Shown here piece after piece: positions 7,553 to 17,797 of a stretch of 52,544 nt of DNA. The notes below the pieces were generated by a model that did no database searches, had not been told where the DNA came from, and saw nothing but the letters and a program-made list of their open reading frames with translations. Location of the stretch: the NCBI RefSeq assembly GCF_014193375.1, contig NZ_JACHZF010000025.1, forward strand, positions 1 through 52,544. The letters run 5' to 3'. A program made the position numbers and the translations under genes. The first letter of the stretch is position 1. Every line of letters begins with the position of its first letter. Source of the stretch: Halomonas campaniensis (GTDB lineage Bacteria > Pseudomonadota > Gammaproteobacteria > Pseudomonadales > Halomonadaceae).

Positions 7553-8556
7553 CAGATCACCTTCCCCTTGAACAGACCGGTGGGGCGCCACACCAGGATG
7601 GCGACCAGGATGAAGAAGGGCACCACGATCTTGTACTCGGTGCCGACGAAGGCCAGGTTACCCGCCTGGGCGAGCCACTCGGGCAGGCTGTCGCGGAAGG
7701 GCCGCAGCAGCACCGCCCAGTTGAACACCGCCAGGGTCTCGGCGAAGCCCACCACGAAGCCCCCGGCGATGGCGCCATAGGGGTGGCCCACCCCGCCGAC
7801 GATGGCCGCGGCGAAGATCGGCAGCAGCAGGAAGAAGCTGAGGTCCGGCTTGAAAGTCACGTCCAGCGACAGCAGGGTGCCGGCGATGGCGGCCAGGCCC
7901 CCGGCGATCACCCAGGTCACCGCCACGATGGTGTTGGTGTTGATGCCCGAGGCGCGGGCCAGGTCGGGGTTGTCGGACATGGCGCGCATCGCCTTGCCCA
8001 GCCGCGAGCGGTTGAGGAAGAGGTGCAGCCCCACCACGCAGGCGAAGGTCAGCACGAAGAGGATGATCTGCGGCTCGGTGATCACGATCGGCGCGCGGAC
8101 CCCCTCGAAGGGCAGCGCGAGGCGGAAGATCTCCTTGCGCTCGCCGATGTAGAGGCTCTGGCCGCTGGTGCCGGCGAACAGGCGGATCAGCCCCTGCAGC
8201 ATCAGGGTGACGCCCAGCGAGCCGATCACCATGACGATGGGCTTGACCCCGTGGGCGCGCAGCGGCTTGTAGAAGGCCTTGTCGATGCCCACCGCCAGCA
8301 GCGCGGTGAGCACCATGGCCAGCGGCAGCATGACGATGGCGGTGGGCAGCCCCACGGCCGCGCCCACCCCCGGGAAGGCCGCGGTGAGCAGCAGCACCAT
8401 GAAGGCGCCGAAGGTCATCATGTCGGCGTGGGCGAAGTGGGCGAAGCGCATGATGCTGAACACCAGGGTCACGCCCACCGCGCCGATGGCGTAGATCGAG
8501 CCGGTCACGCTGCCGGCGATCACCACGTTGTTGATGAAGAAGACGAGTTCGTTCAC
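7552..8556 (-). CDS. livH: Branched-chain amino acid ABC transporter permease LivH
   Basis: A 334-residue inner-membrane protein of the LivH family (usual length about 300). It has about eight hydrophobic segments; family segments are SIYAIGAVGVTLVFSIMRFAHFAHADMMTFGAF near the N-terminus and the EAA-like loop FLNRSRLGKAMRAMSDNPDLARASGIN around residues 175-205, where the ATPases dock. It lies 26 bases downstream of livF on the same strand and overlaps livM by one base. Confidence 0.93.
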   Translation of the reverse strand: MNELVFFINNVVIAGSVTGSIYAIGAVGVTLVFSIMRFAHFAHADMMTFGAFMVLLLTAAFPGVGAAVGLPTAIVMLPLAMVLTALLAVGIDKAFYKPLRAHGVKPIVMVIGSLGVTLMLQGLIRLFAGTSGQSLYIGERKEIFRLALPFEGVRAPIVITEPQIILFVLTFACVVGLHLFLNRSRLGKAMRAMSDNPDLARASGINTNTIVAVTWVIAGGLAAIAGTLLSLDVTFKPDLSFFLLLPIFAAAIVGGVGHPYGAIAGGFVVGFAETLAVFNWAVLLRPFRDSLPEWLAQAGNLAFVGTEYKIVVPFFILVAILVWRPTGLFKGKVI

Positions 8557-8582
8557 GAGGTTGTTTCTCCCTGCTCCGGGGC

Positions 8583-9287
8583 TCAGCCGCCCAGGAAGCT
8601 CCTGGCCACTTCCGGGTCCGCCAGCAGGGCGGCGCCGGTATCGGTGAAGCGGTTCTGGCCGGCGGCCAGCACGAAGCCCTTGTCGGCGATGGCCAGCGCC
8701 TGCTTGGCGTTCTGCTCCACCATCAGGATGCCGACGCCGGCGGCGTTGATCTCCTTCACTCGCTCGAAGATCTCATTCATGTACAGCGGCGAGAGGCCGG
8801 CGGTGGGCTCGTCGAGCAGCAGCAGCTCGGGCTCGGCCATCAGCGCGCGGCCCATGGCGACCATCTGGCGCTGGCCGCCGGAGAGCTCGCCGGCGGGCTG
8901 GTGGCGCTTGTCGTAGAGCGGCGGGAAGAAGTCGTAGACCTGCTTCAGCATGCGCCGGGTGTTCTGCGGCTTGAGGAAGGCGCCCATCTCCAGGTTCTCC
9001 TTCACCGAGAGGCTCGGGAAGACGTTCTTCTCCTGGGGGATGAAGCCCATGCCCTTCTGCACCAGCTTGTTGGGCGGCAGGTTGTGGATCGGCTCGCCGC
9101 GCAGCAGGATCTCGCCCTGGCTGACCGTCAGCAGGCCGAACACCGCCTTGAGCATGGTGGACTTGCCGGCCCCGTTGGGCCCGACGATCACGCCGATCTC
9201 GTCGGCCTCGATGGCCATGTTCACCCCGTTGAGGATGTTCATGCCGCCGTAGCCGCCATGGACGTCGCGTGCTTCGAGTAGTGGCAT
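8583..9287 (-). CDS. livF: Branched-chain amino acid ABC transporter ATP-binding protein LivF
   Basis: A 234-residue ABC ATPase. Walker A is GPNGAGKST (near residue 36), the signature is LSGGQRQMVAMGRALM, and Walker B is LLLLDEPTAGLSP; the LivF-type ending 'GAALLADPEVARSFLGG' is present. It powers LivHM together with LivG. The ATG at 9287 (MPLLEARDV) matches the family's usual start; a longer open frame runs upstream through the livG 3' region and is unlikely to be used. Confidence 0.93.
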   Translation of the reverse strand: MPLLEARDVHGGYGGMNILNGVNMAIEADEIGVIVGPNGAGKSTMLKAVFGLLTVSQGEILLRGEPIHNLPPNKLVQKGMGFIPQEKNVFPSLSVKENLEMGAFLKPQNTRRMLKQVYDFFPPLYDKRHQPAGELSGGQRQMVAMGRALMAEPELLLLDEPTAGLSPLYMNEIFERVKEINAAGVGILMVEQNAKQALAIADKGFVLAAGQNRFTDTGAALLADPEVARSFLGG

Positions 9288-9352
9288 CGTGGGTGGGTCT
9301 CTGCGTACGTTGTTCTTGAGTTGTCGTGGTGGGGCCGGGCGCTGGGCCTCGC

Positions 9353-9392
9353 TGGAACCCCTCAGGCCACGTTGGAACCCCTCAGGCCACGT
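9353..9392. repeat. Perfect 20-bp tandem duplication spanning the livG stop codon
   Basis: The 20-bp unit TGGAACCCCTCAGGCCACGT occurs at 9353-9372 and again at 9373-9392. The second unit contains the last codons and stop of livG; the first repeats them just after the stop, so the protein is not changed. It looks like a small slippage or recombination duplication of a gene 3' end. Confidence 0.85.
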
Positions 9393-10176
9393 TGGAGCCA
9401 AAGTAGGCCTCGATCACCTCGGGGTTGTTCTGGATCTCCTCGATGGTGCCCTCGACCATCACGCTGCCCTGGGCGAGCACGATCACCGGGTCGCAGAGCC
9501 GGGCGATCATGTCCATGTCGTGCTCGATGACCAGGAAGGTGTAGCCCATCTCGCGGTTGAGGCGCTCGATGTTCTCCACCAGGTCGCCGAGCAGGGTACG
9601 GTTGACCCCGGCGGCGATCTCGTCGAGCAGCACCACCCGGGCATCGGTCATCATGGTGCGGCCCAGCTCCAGCAGCTTCTTCTGGCCGCCGGAGAGGTTG
9701 CCGGCCAGCTCGTTGCGCACGTGGTGCAGGCCGACGAAGTCGATCACCTCCAGCGCCCGGCGGCGCACCTCGGCCTCCTCCAGGCGCACCAGCCCGGGCT
9801 TGAGCCAGGCGTTGAAGAGGCTTTCGCCGGCCTGACGCGGGGGCACCATCATCAGGTTCTCCAGGGCGGTCATGTGGGAGAACTCGTGGGCGATCTGGAA
9901 GGTGCGCAGCAGCCCCTTGTGGAAGAGCTCGTTGGCCGGGCGGTTGGTGATCTCCTCGCCGTCGAGCAGCACCTGGCCGCTGTCCAGCGGCAGGGCGCCG
10001 GCGATGATGTTGAACAGGGTCGACTTGCCGGCGCCGTTGGGGCCGATCAGCCCGGTGATCGAGCCCTTCTCCACCGAGAGCGAGCAGTCGTTGATGACCC
10101 TGAGGCCGCCGAAGGCCTTGTGGACGTGTCTGACCTCGATCATGGGTGTCATGGGGGTATCCGCTTTGGTTGTCAT
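9382..10176 (-). CDS. livG: Branched-chain amino acid ABC transporter ATP-binding protein LivG
   Basis: A 264-residue ABC ATPase. The sequence MIEVRHVHKAFGGLRVINDC is followed by Walker A GPNGAGKST, the LivG-specific RTFQIAHEFSHMTALENLMM segment, signature LSGGQKKLLELGRTMM, Walker B VVLLDEIAAGVN and IEHDMDMIARLCD. The Walker B region has DEIAAGVN rather than DEPAAGLN, as seen in some members. The start is uncertain: ATGs at 10176, 10152 and 10143 are in frame, none with a strong ribosome site; I give the longest. It begins 47 bases after the NSS symporter gene and is likely in the same operon. Confidence 0.9.
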   Translation of the reverse strand: MTTKADTPMTPMIEVRHVHKAFGGLRVINDCSLSVEKGSITGLIGPNGAGKSTLFNIIAGALPLDSGQVLLDGEEITNRPANELFHKGLLRTFQIAHEFSHMTALENLMMVPPRQAGESLFNAWLKPGLVRLEEAEVRRRALEVIDFVGLHHVRNELAGNLSGGQKKLLELGRTMMTDARVVLLDEIAAGVNRTLLGDLVENIERLNREMGYTFLVIEHDMDMIARLCDPVIVLAQGSVMVEGTIEEIQNNPEVIEAYFGSNVA

Positions 10177-10223
10177 GGCTGTGCCGTCATGGCTGCGTGC
10201 CTCGGTCGCCGCCCGCCGGTGGC

Positions 10224-11669
10224 TCACCGCTCCTGGCTGTCTTCCACCAGGAAGGTGCGCCCGGCGGCGAAGGCGCCGACGATCACCACCGCGCCGATCG
10301 TCGGGATCAGGTAGCCCTCGACCTGGGGGATGCTGCGCAGGAAGACGAAGGCCACGGCGGCCGGGGCGACGAAGCGCACCAGGAAGCGCCAGGTGGCGAA
10401 CCAGGTCTCGTTGGTGCGCATCTCCTTCATCACCTCGCTGTGGGTCAGCGCCCAGCCGGCGAACAGCGCGATCAGCAGGCCACCCAGCGGCATGAAGATG
10501 TTGGTCAGCAGCTCGATGAAGTCGAAGGCGCTGCGGCCGAACAGGGTGTGGAAGATCGTGCCCTCGGCGTAGATGTTGAAGCTGACCACGGTGAGCAGCC
10601 CCAGCGCCCAGCTGGCCACCACCATGGCGAACACCGCCTGGGGGCGGGTCATGTCGAAGCGCTCGACCAGGAAGGCGGCCACCGGCTCGATCAGCGAGAT
10701 CGAGGAGCTGATGGCGGCGCCCAGCACCAGGATGAAGAAGACCCCGCCGATCAGCGCGCCGAGGGGCATCTCGGCGAAGGCCAGCGGCAGGGTGACGAAC
10801 ATCAGCCCCGGGCCCTGGCCGGCGTCGAGGCCGGCGCCGAACACCAGCGAGAAGATCGCCAGGCCGGCCACCATGGCCACGGCGGTGTCGACGATGGCGA
10901 TGGCGATGGCGGTGCGGGTCAGCGAGGCGTCGCTGGACATGTAGGCGCCATAGGCCATGATCGCCCCCATGCCGAGGCTCAGGGTGAAGAACGACTGGCC
11001 CATGGCGGCCAGCCAGCCCTCGAGGCTCAGGTCGGCGATGTTGAAGGTGAACAGGAAGCTGGCCGCGGCAGCGAAGTCGCCGTTGGCCACCCCGTAGCCC
11101 AGCACCAGCAGCAGGATCACGAACAGCGCCGGCATGATGATGCGCAGGCCGCCCTCGATGCCCTTGTGGATGCCCATGGCGACGATCAGCCCCGAGGCGA
11201 TGATGAACAGGGTGTGGTAGAGGGTGAGCAGGGCCGGCGAGGCGAGCAGGGCGTCGAAGCCGGCGCCGATGGTCTCGGCATCGGCACCGGCCAGCGAGCC
11301 GGTGAGCATCTGCCAGGTGTAGTGGATGGCCCAGCCGGCGATCACCGAGTAGAAGCTCAGGATCAGGAAGGCCGAGGCGGCCCCCAGCCAGCCGATGGAT
11401 TCCCAGGCCCGCGAGGTGTTGTGGGTGCGGGTCAAAAAGCGCATGCCCATGATCGGGCTGCGGCGGCTGTTGCGGCCGAGCATGGTCTCGGCGATCAGGA
11501 TGGGGATGCCCACGGCGAAGATGGTCAGGGCATAGACCAGGATGAAGGCACCGCCGCCGTTCTCGCCGGTGAGGTAGGGGAACCGCCACAGGTTGCCGAG
11601 ACCGACCGCCGAGCCGACGGCGGCCAGCAGGAAGGTCCCCTTGTGGGTCCAGACGTTGTGCGTGCTCAT
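10224..11669 (-). CDS. Sodium-dependent transporter, NSS/SNF family
   Basis: A 481-residue inner-membrane protein of the neurotransmitter:sodium symporter family (LeuT-like), with about eleven hydrophobic segments. The N-terminal signature AAVGSAVGLGNLWRFPYLTGENGGGAF holds the unwound TM1 that binds sodium and substrate; SFYSVIAGW, TFNIADLS and GPGLMFVTLPLAFAEMP are further family blocks. Bacterial members import amino acids or related compounds with sodium. The ATG at 11669 follows GGGAGC. It is the first gene of the unit leading into livGFHM, an unusual pairing of a secondary transporter with an ABC importer. A second NSS gene is at 49498-50838. Confidence 0.9.
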   Translation of the reverse strand: MSTHNVWTHKGTFLLAAVGSAVGLGNLWRFPYLTGENGGGAFILVYALTIFAVGIPILIAETMLGRNSRRSPIMGMRFLTRTHNTSRAWESIGWLGAASAFLILSFYSVIAGWAIHYTWQMLTGSLAGADAETIGAGFDALLASPALLTLYHTLFIIASGLIVAMGIHKGIEGGLRIIMPALFVILLLVLGYGVANGDFAAAASFLFTFNIADLSLEGWLAAMGQSFFTLSLGMGAIMAYGAYMSSDASLTRTAIAIAIVDTAVAMVAGLAIFSLVFGAGLDAGQGPGLMFVTLPLAFAEMPLGALIGGVFFILVLGAAISSSISLIEPVAAFLVERFDMTRPQAVFAMVVASWALGLLTVVSFNIYAEGTIFHTLFGRSAFDFIELLTNIFMPLGGLLIALFAGWALTHSEVMKEMRTNETWFATWRFLVRFVAPAAVAFVFLRSIPQVEGYLIPTIGAVVIVGAFAAGRTFLVEDSQER

Positions 11670-11796
11670 TGAAGCTCCCGGGACTCGAGTCGTGTGGCCT
11701 TGTGGGCCCGTGCCGCAACTGTGCGACAAAAGCCTGCCGGGAGCCAGTCATCCATCGTTTAGGATGCGTTAAGTTCGCCGATGGTGTTGGCTTTCG

Positions 11797-12129
11797 CTAT
11801 TGGTCCTCGGGGGGCTCGTCGTCATCCTCGGCGCTGCCGGGCTGGGGCTCCAGGGCGCGGGAGGCGTCCGGCAGGCGCACGGTATCGCCCAGGGCGAGCT
11901 TGCCATGGGACTTCATGCGCCGGCCGTTGTCGGTGGCGATCAGTGCCACCACCTCGCCGATGCTGGTGCCGTCCACGTAGGCCTCGACCCGGACCCGCAC
12001 CACGACGCCCTCGTGGCGCGCCGAGAGGATGTCGCCGGGCCCGGGGTCCGAGTGGCCCGAGGGGTCCTTCTCGAAGTGGCGCATCACGCTGTCGGCGCCG
12101 GGGTCGTCCCACTCCACGTGCTTGTGCAT
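11797..12129 (-). CDS. Small acidic protein of unknown function
   Basis: A 110-residue protein that I do not recognise. It has no signal peptide or membrane segment. Residues about 30-65 (GDILSARHEGVVVRVRVEAYVDGTSIGEVVALIA) look like several beta strands, and the C-terminus is a disordered acidic tail (SAEDDDEPPEDQ). Codon use is like its neighbours and the ATG follows GGAGAG, so it is probably a real gene. It is separated from typA by a strong hairpin at 12203-12240 and points away from the NSS operon promoter region. Confidence 0.65.
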   Translation of the reverse strand: MHKHVEWDDPGADSVMRHFEKDPSGHSDPGPGDILSARHEGVVVRVRVEAYVDGTSIGEVVALIATDNGRRMKSHGKLALGDTVRLPDASRALEPQPGSAEDDDEPPEDQ

Positions 12130-12202
12130 CTCGGCTCTCCTGTGTGGTCGGCGGATCAAGGCTGCCAGGCTACCAGCATAGAAGATCCCGGGGGCCATCA
12201 CG

Positions 12203-12240
12203 ACGACGCCCGCCGCGGGGGAGTCCCGGGCGGGCGTCGT
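12203..12240 (-). terminator. Hairpin downstream of typA, probable terminator
   Basis: A perfect 12-bp stem (ACGACGCCCGCC / GGCGGGCGTCGT) with a 14-base loop, placed 19 bases after the typA stop in the direction of transcription. There is no clear T-run, so it may slow rather than stop transcription. Confidence 0.5.
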
Positions 12241-12259
12241 GGCGGCCGAGGCCGGCGCC

Positions 12260-14086
<1,827 letters not shown>

Positions 14087-14118
14087 GACGGGATCCTGCT
14101 GGGAAAAATCGGGGACGC

Positions 14119-14124
14119 ATTATA
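14119..14124 (-). promoter_or_regulatory. Probable sigma-70 -10 element of typA
   Basis: The minus strand reads TATAAT, a perfect -10 box, 33-38 bases before the GTG start of typA. I do not see a good -35 hexamer at 16-18 bases, so only the -10 element is called. Confidence 0.45.
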
Positions 14125-14216
14125 GAGGCTGGGCCATGGCCCCTACCAGCGTTGTCGCAGGAAGATTGCCGCCGGCTCGTCCGTTTCACGCCTTTTCAAT
14201 GCTTTGGCGGCCGTGC

Positions 14217-14762
14217 TCAGCGGGCGGTGGACGCCACCCGGGCGCCGCAGGCTCGCAGCCGCTCGACCAGTTCCGGCAGGGCGTCGGCCTCCAGCTCGGG
14301 GTCGAAGCCGCCGATGCGCTCGAACCACTCCCGTGACAGGCACAGGGCGTCGCAGCTGGGGCTGCGCCGCAGGCGCGCCAGCAGGCCGGCGAGGCGCCCG
14401 CTGCTGCCGGCCGGCAGCAGGGCGGCATCGTGGGTCCGGGCGATGATCCCGCTGGCCAGGCCGATCAGGATGTCGCGCGGGGGTGGGCGCTTCGCCACGG
14501 GGATCAGCAGCACCACGCCGGAGCAGTGCAGCACGGCGGCATTGAGGCGTGCGCCGAGGGGGCCGGCCGGGCAGGGCACTCGCAGGGCGCCATAGCGCCT
14601 GGCGATGGCGGGTAGTCGCGGGTCGCCGGTGTCGTCGGCCAGCACGAGGTTGAAGCGGAGCTGCGCGCCATCGTCGCCGTCCGCCAGGGCAGCGAGCTGC
14701 CTGGGGAGCCGGGCGCCCGCGCTGCGGGCGTCGATGAGGATGCAGCCGGTGAAGGAGGTCAT
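14217..14762 (-). CDS. Glycosyltransferase family 2-like protein, divergent and short
   Basis: A 181-residue protein. The order of elements resembles a GT-A glycosyltransferase: an opening strand with acidic residues (FNLVLADDTGDPRLPAIARRYGALRVPCPAGPLGARLNAAVLHCSGVVLLIPV) and a late segment CLSREWFERIGGFDPELEADALPELVERL, which matches the 'R..FE.IGGFDP....D.EL..R' block of GT2 enzymes. The usual DXD is replaced by PVAKR, and the protein is shorter than most family members (220+), so it may be inactive or specialised. Substrate unknown. It lies between typA and the glnA regulatory region on the minus strand. Confidence 0.6.
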   Translation of the reverse strand: MTSFTGCILIDARSAGARLPRQLAALADGDDGAQLRFNLVLADDTGDPRLPAIARRYGALRVPCPAGPLGARLNAAVLHCSGVVLLIPVAKRPPPRDILIGLASGIIARTHDAALLPAGSSGRLAGLLARLRRSPSCDALCLSREWFERIGGFDPELEADALPELVERLRACGARVASTAR

Positions 14763-14980
14763 GCGAGCTCCGTGAGAACGTGCCGCCGAGTCGATTATTC
14801 CGGTGGCGCGGGCTGGGGCTCGCTGCCGGGGTGTCGGGTGTAATGAATTGTAGCTCTGAGTGTAGAAAAGTTTCAAAGCGCCGGCGGGTGAATTTTCCGG
14901 GCTGCCCGGCACGATAGTGGCCGTGCCGGCGCATGGAGCCGGGCATCAGACGCCGATCCCGTGGGTCCGGTCCGCCACCT

Positions 14981-14997
14981 TGCCTCCTGGCGGTGCA
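14981..14997. promoter_or_regulatory. Possible weak NtrC site upstream of glnA
   Basis: TGCCTCCTGGCGGTGCA has one perfect half-site (GTGCA) and an imperfect partner (TGCCT) at the correct 17-base size. Its centre is 31 bases from the centre of the strong site at 15012-15028, about three helical turns, as between the two NtrC enhancer sites of enteric glnA. Confidence 0.4.
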
Positions 14998-15011
14998 ACG
15001 AGGGCAATTCA

Positions 15012-15028
15012 TGCACCATGAGTGTGCA
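15012..15028. promoter_or_regulatory. NtrC-binding palindrome upstream of glnA
   Basis: TGCACCATGAGTGTGCA fits the NtrC operator pattern TGCAC-N7-GTGCA with both half-sites perfect. It lies about 140 bases upstream of the sigma-54 promoter, a typical enhancer distance. Confidence 0.75.
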
Positions 15029-15159
15029 ATACGCGCCGCTCGTCGGGAGGGGAGCGGTAACCGGACGGTCCGCCGGTTCAGGATGGTGCGTCGAGGGCAG
15101 GGTCAAAGGCCTTCGGGATCAATTCATTAGCTGCTTTCTGCCACTCCGGGGTGCAGAGT

Positions 15160-15175
15160 TGGCACGCCCCCTGCA
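15160..15175 (+). promoter_or_regulatory. Sigma-54 (-24/-12) promoter of glnA
   Basis: TGGCACGCCCCCTGCA matches the sigma-54 consensus TGGCACG-N4-TTGCA with a single mismatch (C for T in the -12 box). Transcription would start about 12 bases further on, leaving a leader of about 130 bases before glnA. Together with the NtrC palindrome this gives nitrogen-limited activation. Confidence 0.85.
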
Positions 15176-15319
15176 TTGTTTTGGACAGTGCCAGGCTTCG
15201 GCCTGGCGGTCGTGGGCAGCGGGCCTGCGGCGTGCTAAACATGGTGCTGGGGTGCCCGGCGCCAGCGGATTCCAGGATCCCGACATTTACCCCGAGCCAA
15301 GCTCAACGTGGAGGACACC

Positions 15320-16726
15320 ATGTCTGCCAAGACTCTCGCCCTGATTGAAGAACATGACGTCAAGTGGGTCGACCTGCGCTTCACCGATACCCGCGGCAAG
15401 GAGCAGCACGTCACCATTCCCGCCCGTGACGTCGACGAGGAATTTTTCGAGAACGGCCAGATGTTCGACGGCTCCTCCATCTCCGGCTGGAAGGGCATCA
15501 ACGAGTCGGACATGATCCTGCGCCCCGAGGATGGCACCGCCTACCTCGACCCCTTCACCGAGGACGCCACCCTGGTGCTGCGCTGCGACATCATCGAGCC
15601 GGCCACCATGCAGGGCTATGAGCGTGACCCGCGCTCCATCGCCAAGCGCGCCGAGGCCTACCTGCAGTCCACCGGCCTGGGCGACACCGCCTTCTTCGGC
15701 CCGGAGCCCGAGTTCTTCATCTTCGACGAGGTGCACTGGAAGTCCGACATCGAGGGCTCCATGTACAAGATCACCTCCGAGGAGGGCGCCTGGTCCACCG
15801 ATCGTCAGGTCGAGGGCGGCAACCTGGCCCACCGTCCGCGAGTGAAGGGCGGCTACTTCCCGGTGCCCCCGGTGGACAGCTTCCACGACATCCGCGGCGC
15901 CATGTGCAACACCCTGGAGGCCATCGGCCAGACCGTCGAGGTGCACCACCACGAGGTGGCCAACGCCGGCCAGAACGAGATCGGCGTCAAGTTCAACACC
16001 CTGGTCAAGAAGGCCGACGAGGTCCAGGAACTCAAGTACGTGATCCACAACGTGGCCCACGCCTACGGCAAGACCGCCACCTTCATGCCCAAGCCGCTGG
16101 TCGGCGACAACGGCAGCGGCATGCACGTGCACCAGTCCTTCTGGAAGGAGGGCGTCAACCAGTTCGCCGGTGACGAGTATGCGGGCCTCTCCGAGATGGC
16201 GCTCTACTACATCGGTGGCATCATCAAGCACGCCCGTGCCCTGAACGCCTTCGCCAACGCCTCCACCAACTCCTACAAGCGTCTGGTGCCGGGCTTCGAG
16301 GCCCCGGTGATGCTGGCCTACTCGGCCCGCAACCGCTCCGCCTCCATCCGCATCCCCTACACCGCCAGCCCCAAGGGCAAGCGCGTCGAGCTCCGCTTCC
16401 CGGACCCGACCGCCAACCCCTACCTGTGCTTCGCGGCGATGCTGATGGCCGGCATCGACGGCATCAAGAACAAGATCCACCCCGGCGACGCTATGGACAA
16501 GAACCTCTACGACCTGCCGCCGGAAGAGGGCAAGGCCGTGCCGACCGTGGCCCACAGCCTCGACCAGGCCCTTGAGGCGCTGGACCAGGACCGTGCCTTC
16601 CTGACCGAGGGTGGCGTGTTCACCGACGACATGATCGATGCCTACATCGAGCTGAAGATGGAGGACGTGGAGCGCATCCGCATGACCACCCATCCGATCG
16701 AGTTCGACATGTACTACAGCTGCTGA
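15320..16726 (+). CDS. glnA: Type I glutamine synthetase
   Basis: A 468-residue cytoplasmic enzyme making glutamine from glutamate, ammonia and ATP; it assembles as a dodecamer. Visible signatures are [19 protein letters not shown] near residue 50, the metal-binding [27 protein letters not shown] (ATP/glutamate site), [10 protein letters not shown], and Tyr397 in NLYDLPPEE, the tyrosine that is adenylylated in GSI-beta enzymes. The ATG at 15320 follows GGAGG; a start four codons earlier is possible but lacks a site. It is expressed from a sigma-54/NtrC promoter and ends at a strong terminator. Confidence 0.98.
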   Translation: MSAKTLALIEEHDVKWVDLRFTDTRGKEQHVTIPARDVDEEFFENGQMFDGSSISGWKGINESDMILRPEDGTAYLDPFTEDATLVLRCDIIEPATMQGYERDPRSIAKRAEAYLQSTGLGDTAFFGPEPEFFIFDEVHWKSDIEGSMYKITSEEGAWSTDRQVEGGNLAHRPRVKGGYFPVPPVDSFHDIRGAMCNTLEAIGQTVEVHHHEVANAGQNEIGVKFNTLVKKADEVQELKYVIHNVAHAYGKTATFMPKPLVGDNGSGMHVHQSFWKEGVNQFAGDEYAGLSEMALYYIGGIIKHARALNAFANASTNSYKRLVPGFEAPVMLAYSARNRSASIRIPYTASPKGKRVELRFPDPTANPYLCFAAMLMAGIDGIKNKIHPGDAMDKNLYDLPPEEGKAVPTVAHSLDQALEALDQDRAFLTEGGVFTDDMIDAYIELKMEDVERIRMTTHPIEFDMYYSC

Positions 16727-16788
16727 GGACGCGCGCCGCTCCCCGGGGCGGGAGCGGCACGTCAACGGCATCGGCTCGTTGAACGCAG

Positions 16789-16816
16789 AAGGGGTTCCGC
16801 CATGGCGGAACCCCTT
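16789..16816 (+). terminator. Rho-independent terminator after glnA
   Basis: A 13-bp stem (AAGGGGTTCCGCC / GGCGGAACCCCTT) with a two-base loop, continuing into TTGTTA. It follows the glnA stop by about 60 bases and isolates glnA from the DUF4124 gene. Confidence 0.85.
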
Positions 16817-16902
16817 TGTTATGTACACTATCCAAGGGACAGGTTCGGGATGCCAAATGACAGGCCGTGCCATCGGGCCGGCCGCGACGCAGGGGAATCC
16901 GC

Positions 16903-17475
16903 ATGAACAAGGCACTTGCCGCACTGGCGCTGGGGCTCTCGGTGAGCCTGGTGGCCCAGGCGCAGACCATCTACCGCACCACCGATGCCCAGGGCAACGT
17001 GATCTTCACCGACAACCCGGAGCGAGGCGGCGAGCAGGTGGAGCTCGCCCCGCTGACCGTGGTGCCCTCCACCGGCGAGGTACGCCGCGGCGAGGCCGCG
17101 CCTCGGGTCGAGGGCAGCGGGGCGGCCGCGGTCGGCGCCGGGCCGGGCCAGCCCTTCATGCCCTATGACAGCTTCCGGATCCTCTCCCCGTCCCATGAAC
17201 AGGCCTTCCCGGTGGGAGCCGCCGGCAACGTGCCGGTGGAGCTGGGCATCGAGCCCGAGCTGCGCGAGGATCACCGCGTCCGCCTGCTGGTCGACGGCCG
17301 GGTGAGCCAGTCGGCGATGCATACCACGGCCTTCATGGTGGCCAACATGAACCCCGGCGAGCACGTGCTGCAGGCCGAACTGCTCGATGCCGGCGGCGAG
17401 GTGCGTCACCGCAGCTCGCCGGTCACCATCTATGTGCAGCGCGCCAACGTGAACCGCCCCACCGGCGCCGATTAG
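16903..17475 (+). CDS. DUF4124 domain-containing exported protein
   Basis: A 190-residue protein with a signal peptide (residues 1-20, VAQA-QTIYR). The DUF4124 domain follows directly: TIYRTTDAQGNVIFTDNPERGGEQVEL. A Gly/Ala/Arg linker then leads to a beta-rich domain (FRILSPSHEQAFPVGAAGNVPVELGIEP ... HVLQAELLDAGGEVRHRSSPVTIYV) resembling an Ig-like fold. Its function is unknown, but a gene of this type is commonly found between glnA and ntrB in related gammaproteobacteria. The ATG at 16903 follows AGGGGAA; a start 12 codons earlier would break the signal peptide. Confidence 0.85.
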   Translation: MNKALAALALGLSVSLVAQAQTIYRTTDAQGNVIFTDNPERGGEQVELAPLTVVPSTGEVRRGEAAPRVEGSGAAAVGAGPGQPFMPYDSFRILSPSHEQAFPVGAAGNVPVELGIEPELREDHRVRLLVDGRVSQSAMHTTAFMVANMNPGEHVLQAELLDAGGEVRHRSSPVTIYVQRANVNRPTGAD

Positions 17476-17793
17476 TTGCCCCCTCGCTGGGCACCCTGGC
17501 CGTGGTGCCCGGACGGCAGCCCCAGGCCCTGTCACGAGCCGCCTCGTGACCGGCCCCCCTATTACCACCCCTCACCGCCCCGACCGCCGGCCCCGCCAGC
17601 CGAGGAGCCGGCGACGCCCGGGCAGCGTGTCGCCCCCGCACCCGGGCGGATCCCCGGCGACGAGCCGGAACTGCGTCGGCGTGCCCTGCGCGGAGACGAC
17701 GCCTCGTCCTGATCCCTCCCGTACGCGGCGGCGGGTCTGCCCGGGCTGGCAATCCCCTGTGTGGTGCGCCCGATGGTGCATGCGTGGCCAGCA
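17476..17793. other. Intergenic region upstream of ntrB, no clear gene
   Basis: About 320 bases without a supported gene. One forward frame (about 17476-17712) reads as a Pro/Arg/Glu-rich 78-residue peptide (PYYHPSPPRPPAPPAEEPATPG) with no ribosome site. It could be a remnant of a proline-rich C-terminus that once extended the DUF4124 gene, but low-complexity GC-rich DNA gives the same appearance, so I do not call it. Confidence 0.4.
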
Positions 17794-17797
17794 TGCA
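17777..17797. promoter_or_regulatory. 21-bp inverted repeat overlapping the ntrB upstream NtrC site
   Basis: TGCATGC-N7-GCATGCA is a perfect 7-base inverted repeat. Its right arm overlaps the left half-site of the NtrC palindrome at 17794-17810. Another GTGCA half-site directly adjoins it (GGTGCA, 17775-17780). It may be a second, looser NtrC site or a site for another regulator. Confidence 0.4.

Noticed and set aside
9382..11751. A 789-residue minus-strand frame joining livG to upstream sequence
   Set aside because: The N-terminal ~500 residues are an out-of-frame reading of the NSS transporter gene; only the C-terminal LivG part is real.
17476..17712. Proline-rich 78-residue frame after the DUF4124 gene
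   Set aside because: No ribosome site, low-complexity GC-rich DNA, and no recognisable domain.
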